A DNA stretch of 64,000 nucleotides from Oscillospiraceae bacterium (lineage in GTDB: Bacteria; Bacillota; Clostridia; Oscillospirales; Acutalibacteraceae): contig SVPD01000001.1 in the NCBI GenBank assembly GCA_015066045.1, positions 62,001 to 126,000 on the forward strand, in the 5' to 3' direction. The notes under the pieces were generated by a model. That model was not told the origin of the DNA, ran no database searches, and saw nothing but the letters and a program-made list of their open reading frames with translations. A program made the position numbers and the translations under genes. Shown here in pieces: positions 37,901 to 47,445 of the stretch; the stretch's first letter is position 1; each line of letters begins with the position of its first letter.

Positions 37901-39997
37901 ATGGAAAACAGTAATGAAAGAAGAACCGCACCGAAAAAAAACGGTGCCGTTAAGGCTTCTCCTCAGAAAACTAAAAAAGCAAAAAAGAAAAAGAGAAAGC
38001 ATCCGGTGCTTTACACTATCTTTTTATTCTGCTTCTGCCTTTTCACGGCGGGAATGCTTACTGCTATGATCGTCGGCGGCTCGGTTGCGGCTTATATGAG
38101 TAATTATGTAAACGGTGATATAGCGGTTAATCTGGAAAACTATAAGGATTCGCAGAATCAGACCTCCATAATGTATGCCTACGATGAGGATGATAAGCTT
38201 ATCGAGCTTACACGTCTTCACGGTGAGGAAAACCGTATTTGGGTGGATTATGAGGATATGCCCGAAAATCTTCTGTGGGCTTTTATATGTCTGGAGGATT
38301 TCCGCTTCTATAATCATAACGGTGTGGACTGGATAAGAACCATAGCAGTTATTATCAAGCCCGAATATGAGGGACAGGGTGCGTCCACCATAACTCAGCA
38401 GTTAATCAAAAACCTTACTGACGAAAACTCCGCTACCTATTTCAGAAAGTTCCACGAAATCACCAGAGCCTTGAATCTGGAAAAAAATTACTCGAAAAAG
38501 GATATTATAGAGGCCTATCTTAACACTGTTGCCTTGGGTGCAGGCTGCTACGGCGTAAAAACGGCAGCCGAAACCTATTTCGGAAAAGAAGTCGATGAGC
38601 TTAATCTGGCTGAATGTGCTATGCTCGCAGGCATTACAAAGGCTCCTTACACTACTAATCCTTATGTAAATATGGAAAAATGTAAGGAAAGACAGAAACG
38701 TTGTCTTAAGGCTATGGTTGAAGAGGAAAAGATTACTCAGGAGCAGGCTGATAAGGCATATGCAAAAAAAGTGAAAATCAAAAGCAAAAGCACCTCAGAT
38801 AAAGATAGCGAAACTGTAGACCGGTCAGAGATTTTATCTTGGTATGAGGAATATGTGGTTGACCAGGTAATTGCTGATCTTCAGAAGGAGTATGACTACG
38901 ACTATACCGAAGCTCAGAGAATGATTTATTACGGAGGACTTAAGATTTATTCCGCAGTAGATCTGAGAGTTCAGGAGATATTGGAGGATGCCTATGAAAA
39001 CCGTACCGGCTTCCCTCGTTCCCACTATGACTCCAGAGGTGAGCTTCCTGAGTCGTCTATGACGGTAATGGACTATGAGGGCAGAATAGTAGCTCTCGTG
39101 GGCGGCACAGGCAAAAAGACTGCTAACCGTGCCTATAACAGAGCCACTGACAGTCGTGCCAAAAGGCAGCCCGGCTCATCCATAAAGCCCCTTTCCGTGT
39201 ATGCGCCTGCAGTAGATATGGGACGTGTTACTTCTCAGTCTGTTATTCTTGAAGAGGCTATTGTATTAAAGGGTGAAAAATGGCCCAGAAATTTTAACGG
39301 TGACCACGGCTCCGGTGAATATGTTACCGTAGAAAACGCTCTTGCCCGCTCGCTGAATACCGTGCCCGTCCGTATCCTCAATGAGATGATCGGTCTGGAA
39401 AACAGTATCAGATACTGCAACGAGAGATTCCATCTCGGTCTCGTCGATGCTGCTCCCCCTGCAGGTGACAAGGACCTCAGCCCCCTCGGCGTAGGCGGTA
39501 CACGTACCGGTGTTACCACTCTCGAAATGGCTGCAGCGTTTGCCACCTTCGGTAACGGCGGCAGATATTATGAGCCCTATAGCTATTATAAGGTTACTGA
39601 CAGAAACGGTAACGTCCTTCTCGATAATACCGATAATAAGCCCGAACAGGCTATAGCCAGAAACACCGCTTCCGAGCTGCTTTCTATGCTTACGAAGGCA
39701 GTTACCGAAAGCTACGGTACTGCTTACGGCTCGAAAATCAGCGGCTTCCAGACCTTCGCTAAAACGGGTACTACCTCTGATAACTGCGATAAATGGTACT
39801 GTGGCGGCACACCGCATTATGTAACGGCAGTATGGTACGGCTTTGACTACAGAGCGGACCTTCGTACCGGCTCATCCAACCCTGCTAAAACTATTTACAG
39901 GTCTGTGCTGAGCAAGGTTCATAGCGGACTTTCCTCAAAAACCTTCACTCAGGTCAGAGAGAACATCGATAATAAGCTTGTGGATGTGCAGCAGTAA
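37901..39997 (+). CDS. Penicillin-binding protein 1A (transglycosylase/transpeptidase)
   Basis: EDFRFYNHNGVDW, GASTITQQLIKN, RQPGSSIKP, KTGTT motifs; RBS CGGAGG upstream of 37901. Confidence 0.92.
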   Translation: MENSNERRTAPKKNGAVKASPQKTKKAKKKKRKHPVLYTIFLFCFCLFTAGMLTAMIVGGSVAAYMSNYVNGDIAVNLENYKDSQNQTSIMYAYDEDDKLIELTRLHGEENRIWVDYEDMPENLLWAFICLEDFRFYNHNGVDWIRTIAVIIKPEYEGQGASTITQQLIKNLTDENSATYFRKFHEITRALNLEKNYSKKDIIEAYLNTVALGAGCYGVKTAAETYFGKEVDELNLAECAMLAGITKAPYTTNPYVNMEKCKERQKRCLKAMVEEEKITQEQADKAYAKKVKIKSKSTSDKDSETVDRSEILSWYEEYVVDQVIADLQKEYDYDYTEAQRMIYYGGLKIYSAVDLRVQEILEDAYENRTGFPRSHYDSRGELPESSMTVMDYEGRIVALVGGTGKKTANRAYNRATDSRAKRQPGSSIKPLSVYAPAVDMGRVTSQSVILEEAIVLKGEKWPRNFNGDHGSGEYVTVENALARSLNTVPVRILNEMIGLENSIRYCNERFHLGLVDAAPPAGDKDLSPLGVGGTRTGVTTLEMAAAFATFGNGGRYYEPYSYYKVTDRNGNVLLDNTDNKPEQAIARNTASELLSMLTKAVTESYGTAYGSKISGFQTFAKTGTTSDNCDKWYCGGTPHYVTAVWYGFDYRADLRTGSSNPAKTIYRSVLSKVHSGLSSKTFTQVRENIDNKLVDVQQ

Positions 39998-40006
39998 GGA
40001 GAAATA

Positions 40007-40414
40007 ATGGTAATTCTTTCAGTAGATTACGGTGATGTGAGGACAGGCATTGCCGTCTGTGACAAGATGGAAATTTTAGCTTCTCCCGTGACTGTTATCA
40101 CGCAGTCCTATGAGCCTAAGCTGATTGCCGAAATAGAAAAAATTATCGGTCAGTATAAGCCCAAGCTTATAGTAGTCGGTCTTCCGAAAAATATGGACGG
40201 CTCGTGCGGAGAAAGAGCTGAAAAATGCAAAAGGTTTGCTTTAGCCTTGTCAGATAAAACCGGCATCAGAACACAGATGGTGGATGAAAGGCTGACTACC
40301 GTGTCGGCTCACAGAGCTCTTAATGTCACCAATGTAAGAGGAAGCAAAAGGAAAGAGGTAGTAGATGCCGTTTCAGCCGTTATGATACTGGAAAGCTATC
40401 TTGCCTCTAAATAA
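40007..40414 (+). CDS. ruvX: Putative Holliday junction resolvase RuvX/YqgF
   Basis: LSVDYGDVRTGIAVCD, VVGLPKNMDGSCGERA, DERLTT. Confidence 0.92.
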   Translation: MVILSVDYGDVRTGIAVCDKMEILASPVTVITQSYEPKLIAEIEKIIGQYKPKLIVVGLPKNMDGSCGERAEKCKRFALALSDKTGIRTQMVDERLTTVSAHRALNVTNVRGSKRKEVVDAVSAVMILESYLASK

Positions 40415-40422
40415 AGCTTTAA

Positions 40423-40711
40423 GGGACTGAAATTCGCCGATGCCCCATAAGGCAGTATTTGTTTCTCAAACAAAATTCCCTGTATTTTTGCGGGGAAGCC
40501 TCGCAAGGCGACAGCCTTGCTGCGTTTTGTGAAAGAAATTTTCACTTCTTACGAAACTGCGAAGCACTTTAAACTGCGAAATAGCTTTGCAAGAAAAGGC
40601 AGAAATCACCGATAATGCTGACGCATATCGGTGATTTTTAACGCATTATTGTGAAGTTATTTCACTGTTTAAAGAAATACTTCCTTATGAGGTGTCGGCG
40701 TTTGCAGTCCC
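40423..40711. repeat. MITE-like element with ~38 bp imperfect terminal inverted repeats
   Basis: Left arm GGGACTGAAATTCGCCGATGCCCCATAAGGCAGTATTT; right arm reverse complement GGGACTGCAAACGCCGACACCTCATAAGGAAGTATTT; internal hairpin AAATCACCGATA...TATCGGTGATTT. Confidence 0.7.
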
Positions 40712-40713
40712 TT

Positions 40714-41067
40714 TTATTTTTTTGAAAGTAAATCACGTACTCCCATAAGAATGAGAAAACCGCCAAAGGTTTTTCTTAGGAGATTTCCGGGTATAAAATT
40801 AATAATTATATAGCCCGCCACAACCCCTATAAGACCGCATATAACAAAGGTCGTGGCTAATTTTTTATCAATAAGCTTTTCTTTTCTGTACCTCAGCACA
40901 GAGTAAAGGGCGCACGGAATAAAAAAGAACAGATTGATGCCCTGTGCTTCCTTTTGGCTGATATTCATAAACGAAGTAAGAAATATAATAAGGACCGAGC
41001 CTCCGCCGAAGCCCATAGAGCATAGCAGACCTGAAATAAAAGAGGCAAGCACCGTAAACAAATTCAT
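40714..41067 (-). CDS. Half-size TauE/SafE (TSUP) family membrane protein
   Basis: ISGLLCSMGFGGGSVLIIFLT, LIGVVAGYIIIN. Confidence 0.8.
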   Translation of the reverse strand: MNLFTVLASFISGLLCSMGFGGGSVLIIFLTSFMNISQKEAQGINLFFFIPCALYSVLRYRKEKLIDKKLATTFVICGLIGVVAGYIIINFIPGNLLRKTFGGFLILMGVRDLLSKK

Positions 41068-41071
41068 AAAA

Positions 41072-41428
41072 TCACCCGAAAATCATCCTTGCTCCCGCCC
41101 AGAGCATAAACAGGGCAAAAAGCTTTTTCAGCATTTTGTTATTAAGCTTTTCCGTCAGCCTTACCCCGATAACGGCGCCGACCAATCCGAAGGGAACGTA
41201 TTTCAGTGCATCGAGAGGGGAGTAGTCACCGTTGACGGCATATATTGCCGCACTGATTAAGGTCAGGGGTAAAATTACCGCCAGAGTTGTCGCCTGTGCA
41301 TTTTTTTGGTCAAGACCTGATTTTTTCATTACAGGCACACTTATCATCCCTCCTCCCGAGCCGATGGCGGAATTAATAATTCCCGTGAGAAAAGCATAAA
41401 AATAGACAGATAGTTTCATTGTGATCAC
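41072..41428 (-). CDS. Half-size TauE/SafE (TSUP) family membrane protein
   Basis: LTGIINSAIGSGGGMISVPVM, FGLVGAVIGVRLTEKL. Confidence 0.8.
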   Translation of the reverse strand: MITMKLSVYFYAFLTGIINSAIGSGGGMISVPVMKKSGLDQKNAQATTLAVILPLTLISAAIYAVNGDYSPLDALKYVPFGLVGAVIGVRLTEKLNNKMLKKLFALFMLWAGARMIFG

Positions 41429-41578
41429 TCTGTAAAATGATATTTTGTAGTATTTTTCCGAAAAATGACTAAAAATATGTATAAACGGGAGACTTTTTGA
41501 TGATTTTGTTTCATTAAACTATTGTAAATATTATTTTTTAGTGATATAATCACTGTATAAATCTTAGGAGGATTAGTT

Positions 41579-42133
41579 ATGATTTGTAAATTTTGTGGCA
41601 ATGTAATTGATGATAATTCAGATTTCTGTTTCATCTGCGGTCAGAAAAATCCCGCCGAAGAAACCGCAGCTCCCGCAGCTGAAGAAAATAACGATGTTTT
41701 TTCACAGGCTCCCGTAGCTGAACCCGCTGCTCCTCAGGCTCCTGCATTCGTAGTAGGCCAGACTGCTCCCGCAGCTCCCGAAACTGCAGTATACGATGAC
41801 GCTGCAGCACCCATTTATGCACAGTCCGCTCCCATCTATGCACAGTCTGCTCCCGTATATGCTCAGCAGGCTATTATTCAGCAGGTTGCTCCCGCACAGA
41901 TCGTTAAAACGAAGACTGCTGATGAGAGCGTTGCTTCAAAGGGTATGAAGTTCTTTGCAGTTCTTCTTTCTGCACTGTTTATTTTACAGTTTATTCCTTG
42001 GATGTGGTACAGCAAGGCTAAAAAGGCCGGCTACGAGCAGAAATCCATCGATCTTCTTAATTCAATTATGATCGGCCTTTGCATTTTTATGGCTGCTCTC
42101 GGTCTGTTCTTTGTAAAGAGCTTTATGCTTTAA
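41579..42133 (+). CDS. Zinc-ribbon protein with Ala/Pro-rich repeats and C-terminal TMs
   Basis: CKFCGNVIDDNSDFCFICG, tandem APIYAQS repeats, two hydrophobic segments. Confidence 0.65.
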   Translation: MICKFCGNVIDDNSDFCFICGQKNPAEETAAPAAEENNDVFSQAPVAEPAAPQAPAFVVGQTAPAAPETAVYDDAAAPIYAQSAPIYAQSAPVYAQQAIIQQVAPAQIVKTKTADESVASKGMKFFAVLLSALFILQFIPWMWYSKAKKAGYEQKSIDLLNSIMIGLCIFMAALGLFFVKSFML

Positions 42134-42145
42134 TCCGAATTTCTT

Positions 42146-42173
42146 CCCTCCTCTCGCAGGAGGGATTTTTTTT
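42146..42173 (+). terminator. Intrinsic terminator
   Basis: CCCTCCT-CTCGC-AGGAGGG-ATTTTTTTT. Confidence 0.9.
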
Positions 42174-42196
42174 ATTTCCTCTCTGTGTCTGACAGT

Positions 42197-42224
42197 CATA
42201 TACCGTAAGCCATCTGCATAATAT
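42197..42224 (+). promoter_or_regulatory. Candidate sigma-E-type sporulation promoter of spoIVA
   Basis: CATATA-14 nt-CATAATAT resembles a sigma-E -35/-10. Confidence 0.4.
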
Positions 42225-42257
42225 TTCAATGAAGAATTTTTGAAAAGAGGATTACAG

Positions 42258-43736
42258 ATGACGAACACGAGTATATATGAGTCTATAGCCAAGCGTACGG
42301 ACGGAGATGTTTACATAGGTGTGGTAGGCCCTGTCCGCACGGGAAAATCAACCTTTATCAAAGGATTTATGGAGAAATTTGTGCTGCCGAATATAGAAGA
42401 TAAATCCAGAAGGGAGCGTGCGGTAGACGAGCTTCCTCAGTCATCCTCGGGCAGGATGATTATGACCACCGAGCCTAAATTTATACCGGAAGAAGCGGTG
42501 GAAATCAGAATAGGTGAGTCGATGTCACTTAATGTAAGGATGATAGACTGTGTAGGCTATGTGGTGCCATCATCCTTGGGATATATCGAAAACGAGATGC
42601 CCAGAATGGTCAAAACTCCATGGTTTGAAGAGTCTGTACCTTTTAATATGGCGGCAGAGGTCGGCACGAATAAGGTCATAACCGAGCACTCTACGGTAGG
42701 TCTTGTCGTAACCACTGACGGAAGCATAGGGGATATCCCCAGAGAGGAATACTCTCAGGCGGAGGAGAGGGTTATAGCTGAGCTGAAAAGCATAGACAAA
42801 CCTTTTATCGTGGTGCTTAATTCACGTAATCCCTATTCTGCTGAGTGTAAAAAGATCGCTGAGGAGCTTAAAGAAAAATATGCCGCAAGCGTGGTACCGG
42901 TCAACTGTCTGGAAATGAGCGGCGAGGAAATAGAAAAGATTTTTGCAGAGCTTCTTTATGAGTTTCCCGTAAAGGAAATCCTGATTGATTTTCCGAGATG
43001 GATTACGGGGCTGGAAAAAGAGCACGAAATAAGAAAGAAGCTTTATTCCGCTATATCTGCTTCGGCAGCTTCTATGAAAAAAGTAAAGGACTCTGACGGC
43101 TTTGAAAAGGCAATGCTTAAATCGGACTCTGTCGTGAACTGCAGTGTCAGCTCCATAGAGCTCTCTGCAGGCTCGGTAAAGATTAAGATAGATATATCTC
43201 CGGATTTGTTTTATAAGGTTGTAAGCGAAAAAACAGGCTTGGATATAAAAAATGAGCAGCAGCTTATGAACTGTCTTTCAGAGCTTTCCTCTGTAAAAAA
43301 GGACTGGGAAAGATTCCGTACTGCACTCGATGAGGTCGAGGCTACCGGCTACGGTATAGTAATGCCTACCATGAACGAGCTTTCTCTCGAGGAGCCCGAA
43401 ATTATGAAGCAGGGCGGCAGATACGGTGTAAGGCTGAAGGCCTCGGCTCCGTCCATTCATATGCTTAAGGCAAACATAAACACGGAGGTAGCCCCCATAG
43501 TGGGAACGGAAAGCCAATCCGAAGAGCTTATAATGTATCTGCTTAAAGAATTTGAAGAGGATCCTTCCAAAATCTGGCAGTCAAATATTTTCGGTAAAAC
43601 CCTCGACAGTCTGGTTAATGAAGGTCTTCATAACAAGCTTTACAGAATGCCTGCCGATGCGAGAATGAAGCTGCAGGAAACTTTGGAAAGAGTGATAAAC
43701 GAAGGCTGCAGCGGCCTTATCTGTATAATACTTTAA
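42258..43736 (+). CDS. spoIVA: Stage IV sporulation protein A
   Basis: SIYESIAKRTDGDVYIGVVGPVRTGKSTFIKGFMEKFVLPNI; C-terminus GCSGLICIIL. Confidence 0.97.
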   Translation: MTNTSIYESIAKRTDGDVYIGVVGPVRTGKSTFIKGFMEKFVLPNIEDKSRRERAVDELPQSSSGRMIMTTEPKFIPEEAVEIRIGESMSLNVRMIDCVGYVVPSSLGYIENEMPRMVKTPWFEESVPFNMAAEVGTNKVITEHSTVGLVVTTDGSIGDIPREEYSQAEERVIAELKSIDKPFIVVLNSRNPYSAECKKIAEELKEKYAASVVPVNCLEMSGEEIEKIFAELLYEFPVKEILIDFPRWITGLEKEHEIRKKLYSAISASAASMKKVKDSDGFEKAMLKSDSVVNCSVSSIELSAGSVKIKIDISPDLFYKVVSEKTGLDIKNEQQLMNCLSELSSVKKDWERFRTALDEVEATGYGIVMPTMNELSLEEPEIMKQGGRYGVRLKASAPSIHMLKANINTEVAPIVGTESQSEELIMYLLKEFEEDPSKIWQSNIFGKTLDSLVNEGLHNKLYRMPADARMKLQETLERVINEGCSGLICIIL

Positions 43737-43770
43737 TATTAAGCCCGTCAGTTTTTGGCGGGTTTTTCTA

Positions 43771-43799
43771 TTGACAAAAGCAAAGTAATACTATATAAT
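43771..43799 (+). promoter_or_regulatory. Sigma-A promoter of dinB
   Basis: TTGACA-17 nt-TATAAT. Confidence 0.85.
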
Positions 43800-43805
43800 T
43801 ATAAC

Positions 43806-43818
43806 CGAACAAATGTTC
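43806..43818 (+). promoter_or_regulatory. LexA/SOS box of dinB
   Basis: CGAACAAATGTTC, GAAC-N4-GTTC palindrome just downstream of the -10. Confidence 0.85.
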
Positions 43819-43835
43819 TTTTGTGAGGCTTTAAA

Positions 43836-45074
43836 ATGGAGAGAGTTATAATACATTCTGATATGAATTCCTGTTATGCATCCATTGAATGCAGTCTTAA
43901 TCCGGAGCTGAAGGGAAAGCCGGTGGCGGTAGGCGGAAGCGTGGAGGACAGACACGGAATAATTTTAGCTAAAACCGAACAGGCTAAAAAATGCGGTGTA
44001 AAAACGGGTGAACCGATTTATCAGGCGAAAAACAAATGTCCTGACCTTATAATCGTCAGACCTCATTTCGAAAGCTATCTGAAATATTTTTCCTTGGCTC
44101 ACGAAATATATGCCCGTTATACGGATAAAATAGAGCCGATGGGACTTGACGAGGCGTGGTGCGACCTTACGGGAAGCATTGCTCTTTTCGGTTCTGCCGA
44201 AGGTATAGCTGACGAAATAAGAGAAAGCTTTAAAAAAGAGCTGGGAATTACTGTTTCGGTGGGTATTTCTTATAATAAAATCTTCGCAAAGCTCGGAAGT
44301 GATATCGCCGCCAACGACTCCGTTTACAGAATCACGAGAGAGGATTACAAAGAAAAGGTTTGGCCTTTACCGGCGGGAGCTATGATGGGTGTAGGCAGAA
44401 GAACTGCGGTGAAGCTTGCCTCCTACGGAATAAGGACAATAGGTGATATAGCCTCCACGTCTCCCGAATGGCTTGTAAAGGTTTTCGGCGTAGCGGGCAG
44501 GGAAATGTGGATATTTGCCAACGGTACGGATACCTCGAGAGTGATGCCTGACGGCTACTGCCCACCCGTAAAAAGTATAGGTCACGGCATAACCTGTACG
44601 GCTGATCTGGTAAACACGGACGAGGTGTGGAAGGTTTTTCTTTCTCTCAGTCAGGATGTGTCGAAAAGGCTGCGTAGCGCTGCTTTGTCTGCTTCGGCGA
44701 TACAGATCGCCGTAAAGGATAACAGACTCGTTACTAGGCAGTTTCAGTGCGATTTGCCCTATCTTACCCAGTCGGCCACAGAGATAGCGGAGGCTGCGGT
44801 AAGGCTTTTTTCTGATAATTATAACTGGAATTACGATGTCAGAGCAGTGAGCGTACGTGCTATTAATCTTAAGGATGAAAATGCGCCGGAGCAGCTGAGC
44901 CTTTACACGGATTACAAAAAGCACGAAAAGCGGCAAAAAATCGATAAGACTGTTATGGAGCTGAGGCGAAGATTCGGTGATAATTCCGTTTTCAACTGCT
45001 GCCTTTTAACGGAAAATAAAATTCCGGGGCATAATAAGGATAAAATACCTCTGCCTAAAAAGATGTACAGATAA
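43836..45074 (+). CDS. dinB: DNA polymerase IV (Y-family)
   Basis: IIHSDMNSCYASIECSLNPELKGKPVAVGG, GLDEAWCDLTG, GISYNKIFAKLGSD. Confidence 0.93.
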   Translation: MERVIIHSDMNSCYASIECSLNPELKGKPVAVGGSVEDRHGIILAKTEQAKKCGVKTGEPIYQAKNKCPDLIIVRPHFESYLKYFSLAHEIYARYTDKIEPMGLDEAWCDLTGSIALFGSAEGIADEIRESFKKELGITVSVGISYNKIFAKLGSDIAANDSVYRITREDYKEKVWPLPAGAMMGVGRRTAVKLASYGIRTIGDIASTSPEWLVKVFGVAGREMWIFANGTDTSRVMPDGYCPPVKSIGHGITCTADLVNTDEVWKVFLSLSQDVSKRLRSAALSASAIQIAVKDNRLVTRQFQCDLPYLTQSATEIAEAAVRLFSDNYNWNYDVRAVSVRAINLKDENAPEQLSLYTDYKKHEKRQKIDKTVMELRRRFGDNSVFNCCLLTENKIPGHNKDKIPLPKKMYR

Positions 45075-45086
45075 GAAGGGAATTTT

Positions 45087-45329
45087 ATGTATAGTAAAAA
45101 GATTTATGTAGATGTAGTCGCACACATAGACAGTGACGGCAGAGTTACGCCGCTTACTGTTATATGGGAAAACGGTAAACGGTTTGAAATAGACAGGGTT
45201 TACAGTGTGCAGAGAGCCTATGCTACCAAGGTCGGCGGCACAGGTATCAGGTATGAAATTTCCGTTTCGGGTAAAAGAACTTATCTTTTTGAGGATGAGG
45301 GCAAATGGTTTGTTGAGGCTAAAAGCTGA
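45087..45329 (+). CDS. Small conserved-looking protein downstream of dinB
   Basis: 12 bp after dinB with RBS AGAAGGGAA; 80 aa beta-rich. Confidence 0.65.
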   Translation: MYSKKIYVDVVAHIDSDGRVTPLTVIWENGKRFEIDRVYSVQRAYATKVGGTGIRYEISVSGKRTYLFEDEGKWFVEAKS

Positions 45330-45447
45330 TAAGACTTGATTTTTTTGGAAAAATAGTGTAAATTATAACTGTTGTGTTAATTTATATAAAGTTATACAAT
45401 ATTTGGTGTATAATTCTTAGCTTCTGATGAAAGGATTAAGATAAATA

Positions 45448-47427
45448 ATGGCTAAAAAATCCGATTATTCAAACGACGATATTTTAATGCTGGAGGGTGC
45501 CGACAGGGTAAGAAAAAGACCTGCGGTTATCTTCGGCTCAAACGGTATTGCCGGCTGCGAGCATTCCATTTTTGAAATTCTCTCAAACTCCATAGATGAG
45601 GCCAGAGAAGGTCACGGTGATAAAATCATCGTGACGAAGTTTTCTGACGGCTCTGTGGAGGTGCAGGACTTCGGACGAGGTATCCCCGTCGGCTATAACG
45701 AAAAATATGACCGCTATAACTGGGAGCTCGTTTTCTGCGAGCTTTATGCCGGCGGTAAATACAAGACGAACTCGGGCGGCAGCTACGAATATTCTCTCGG
45801 TCTTAACGGTCTCGGTCTTTGCGCCACTCAGTTCGCCAGCGAATATATGGATGCGGAAATAAAAAGCGGCGGTGAAAGACACACTCTTCATTTCGAAAAG
45901 GGTAATAACATCGGCGGACTTGTCAGTGAGCCCTATGCTAAAAAGGATACGGGTACCCGCATAAAATGGAAGCCCGACACAGAGGTTTTCACGGACATAG
46001 ATGTTTCTCTGGAATATTTCCAGCAGGTGATGCAGAGACAGGCTATAGTAAACCCGAAGGTCAGATTCGAGCTTAAAAATCAGATCAAGGGTGGCTTTGA
46101 AACCTTCTCCTATTACTATGAAAACGGCATAAGCGATTATGTAAAGGAGATAGCAGGGGAGGATACTATTTCCTCTGTTCAGTTCTGGCAGGCTGACAGA
46201 CAGGGTAAGGACAGAGAGGATTTACCCGAATACAAGGTTAAGCTCAATGTGGCTCTTACCTTCTCAAACAAAAAGCAGCTTATTGAGTATTACCATAACT
46301 CCAGCTTCCTCGAGTTCGGCGGCTCGCCCGATAAGGCGGTAACCAATGCTCTCGTGGCACAGATAGACGCCTATCTTAAGCAGACGGGCAAATATTCAAA
46401 GAGCGACAGTAAGATTAAATTTCAGGATATAGCGGACTGTCTCATCCTCGTTTCCTCCTCCTTCTCTACGGAAACATCTTATCTGAATCAGACAAAGAAG
46501 GCTATCACCAATAAGTTTATTCAGGAGGCTATGACCGAGTTTCTCCGCCATCAGATGGAGGTTTACTTCATCGAAAATAAGATGGAGGCTGACAAGATAG
46601 CCGATCAGGTGCTCATAAATATGAGAAGCCGTGTAAAGGCTGAAGCAGCGAGAATAAACATAAAGAAAACTCTTGCCTCATCTAACGATATGGCAAACCG
46701 TGTGCAGAAATTCGTTGACTGCCGAAGCAAGGATATAGACAAAAGAGAGCTCTTTATAGTGGAGGGTGACTCTGCTCTCGGTGCCTGTAAGCAGGCCAGA
46801 GATTCGGAGTTTCAGGCTATTATTCCCGTAAGAGGTAAAATCCTTAACTGTCTGAAGTCTGAATATGATAAGATTTTCAAAAGTGAAATCATCACCGACC
46901 TTCTTAAGGTTTTGGGCTGCGGTGTCGAGGTGCATTCGAAGGCGATGAAAAATATGTCTACCTTCAGCCTGGATAATCTCCGCTGGAGTAAAATCATCAT
47001 CTGTACCGACGCCGACGTGGACGGCTATCAGATAAGAACACTTATTCTTACGATGATTTACCGTCTTGTCCCCACTCTCATTAAAGAAGGTAAGGTATTT
47101 ATCGCCGAATCGCCCCTTTATGAAATCACCTGCGGTAATGAAACCTGGTTTGCTTACACGGAAAAGGAAAAATCCGATGCCATCGAGGAAATCGGAAGCC
47201 GTAAGTACACCATTCAGCGCTCAAAAGGTCTCGGTGAAAACGATGCGGATATGATGAATCTTACGACAATGAATCCCGCAACGAGAAGACTTATCAAAAT
47301 TGATCCCACAGATGCGGCTCTTACCGCTGAAAAGTTTGACCTTCTTTTAGGTGATAACCTTACGGGAAGAAAAGACTATATTGCAAATTACGGACATCTT
47401 TACATCGATATGACAGATGTCAGCTGA
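45448..47427 (+). CDS. Type IIA topoisomerase ATPase subunit (GyrB/ParE-like, divergent)
   Basis: EILSNSIDEAREG, DFGRGIPV, FIVEGDSALGACKQARD toprim, DADVDGYQIRTLILT. Confidence 0.88.
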   Translation: MAKKSDYSNDDILMLEGADRVRKRPAVIFGSNGIAGCEHSIFEILSNSIDEAREGHGDKIIVTKFSDGSVEVQDFGRGIPVGYNEKYDRYNWELVFCELYAGGKYKTNSGGSYEYSLGLNGLGLCATQFASEYMDAEIKSGGERHTLHFEKGNNIGGLVSEPYAKKDTGTRIKWKPDTEVFTDIDVSLEYFQQVMQRQAIVNPKVRFELKNQIKGGFETFSYYYENGISDYVKEIAGEDTISSVQFWQADRQGKDREDLPEYKVKLNVALTFSNKKQLIEYYHNSSFLEFGGSPDKAVTNALVAQIDAYLKQTGKYSKSDSKIKFQDIADCLILVSSSFSTETSYLNQTKKAITNKFIQEAMTEFLRHQMEVYFIENKMEADKIADQVLINMRSRVKAEAARINIKKTLASSNDMANRVQKFVDCRSKDIDKRELFIVEGDSALGACKQARDSEFQAIIPVRGKILNCLKSEYDKIFKSEIITDLLKVLGCGVEVHSKAMKNMSTFSLDNLRWSKIIICTDADVDGYQIRTLILTMIYRLVPTLIKEGKVFIAESPLYEITCGNETWFAYTEKEKSDAIEEIGSRKYTIQRSKGLGENDADMMNLTTMNPATRRLIKIDPTDAALTAEKFDLLLGDNLTGRKDYIANYGHLYIDMTDVS

Positions 47428-47445
47428 TTATAGCGAGGTAAAAAA

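Noticed and set aside
39235-39817. Minus-strand ORFs inside PBP1A
   Set aside because: Antisense to the conserved transpeptidase domain with no independent support.
41760-41880. Tandem ~24-nt repeat resembling a small direct-repeat array (CCC-ATT-TAT-GCA-CAG-TCC-GCT)
   Set aside because: In-frame coding repeat (APIYAQS) inside the zinc-ribbon protein; not CRISPR, no spacers.
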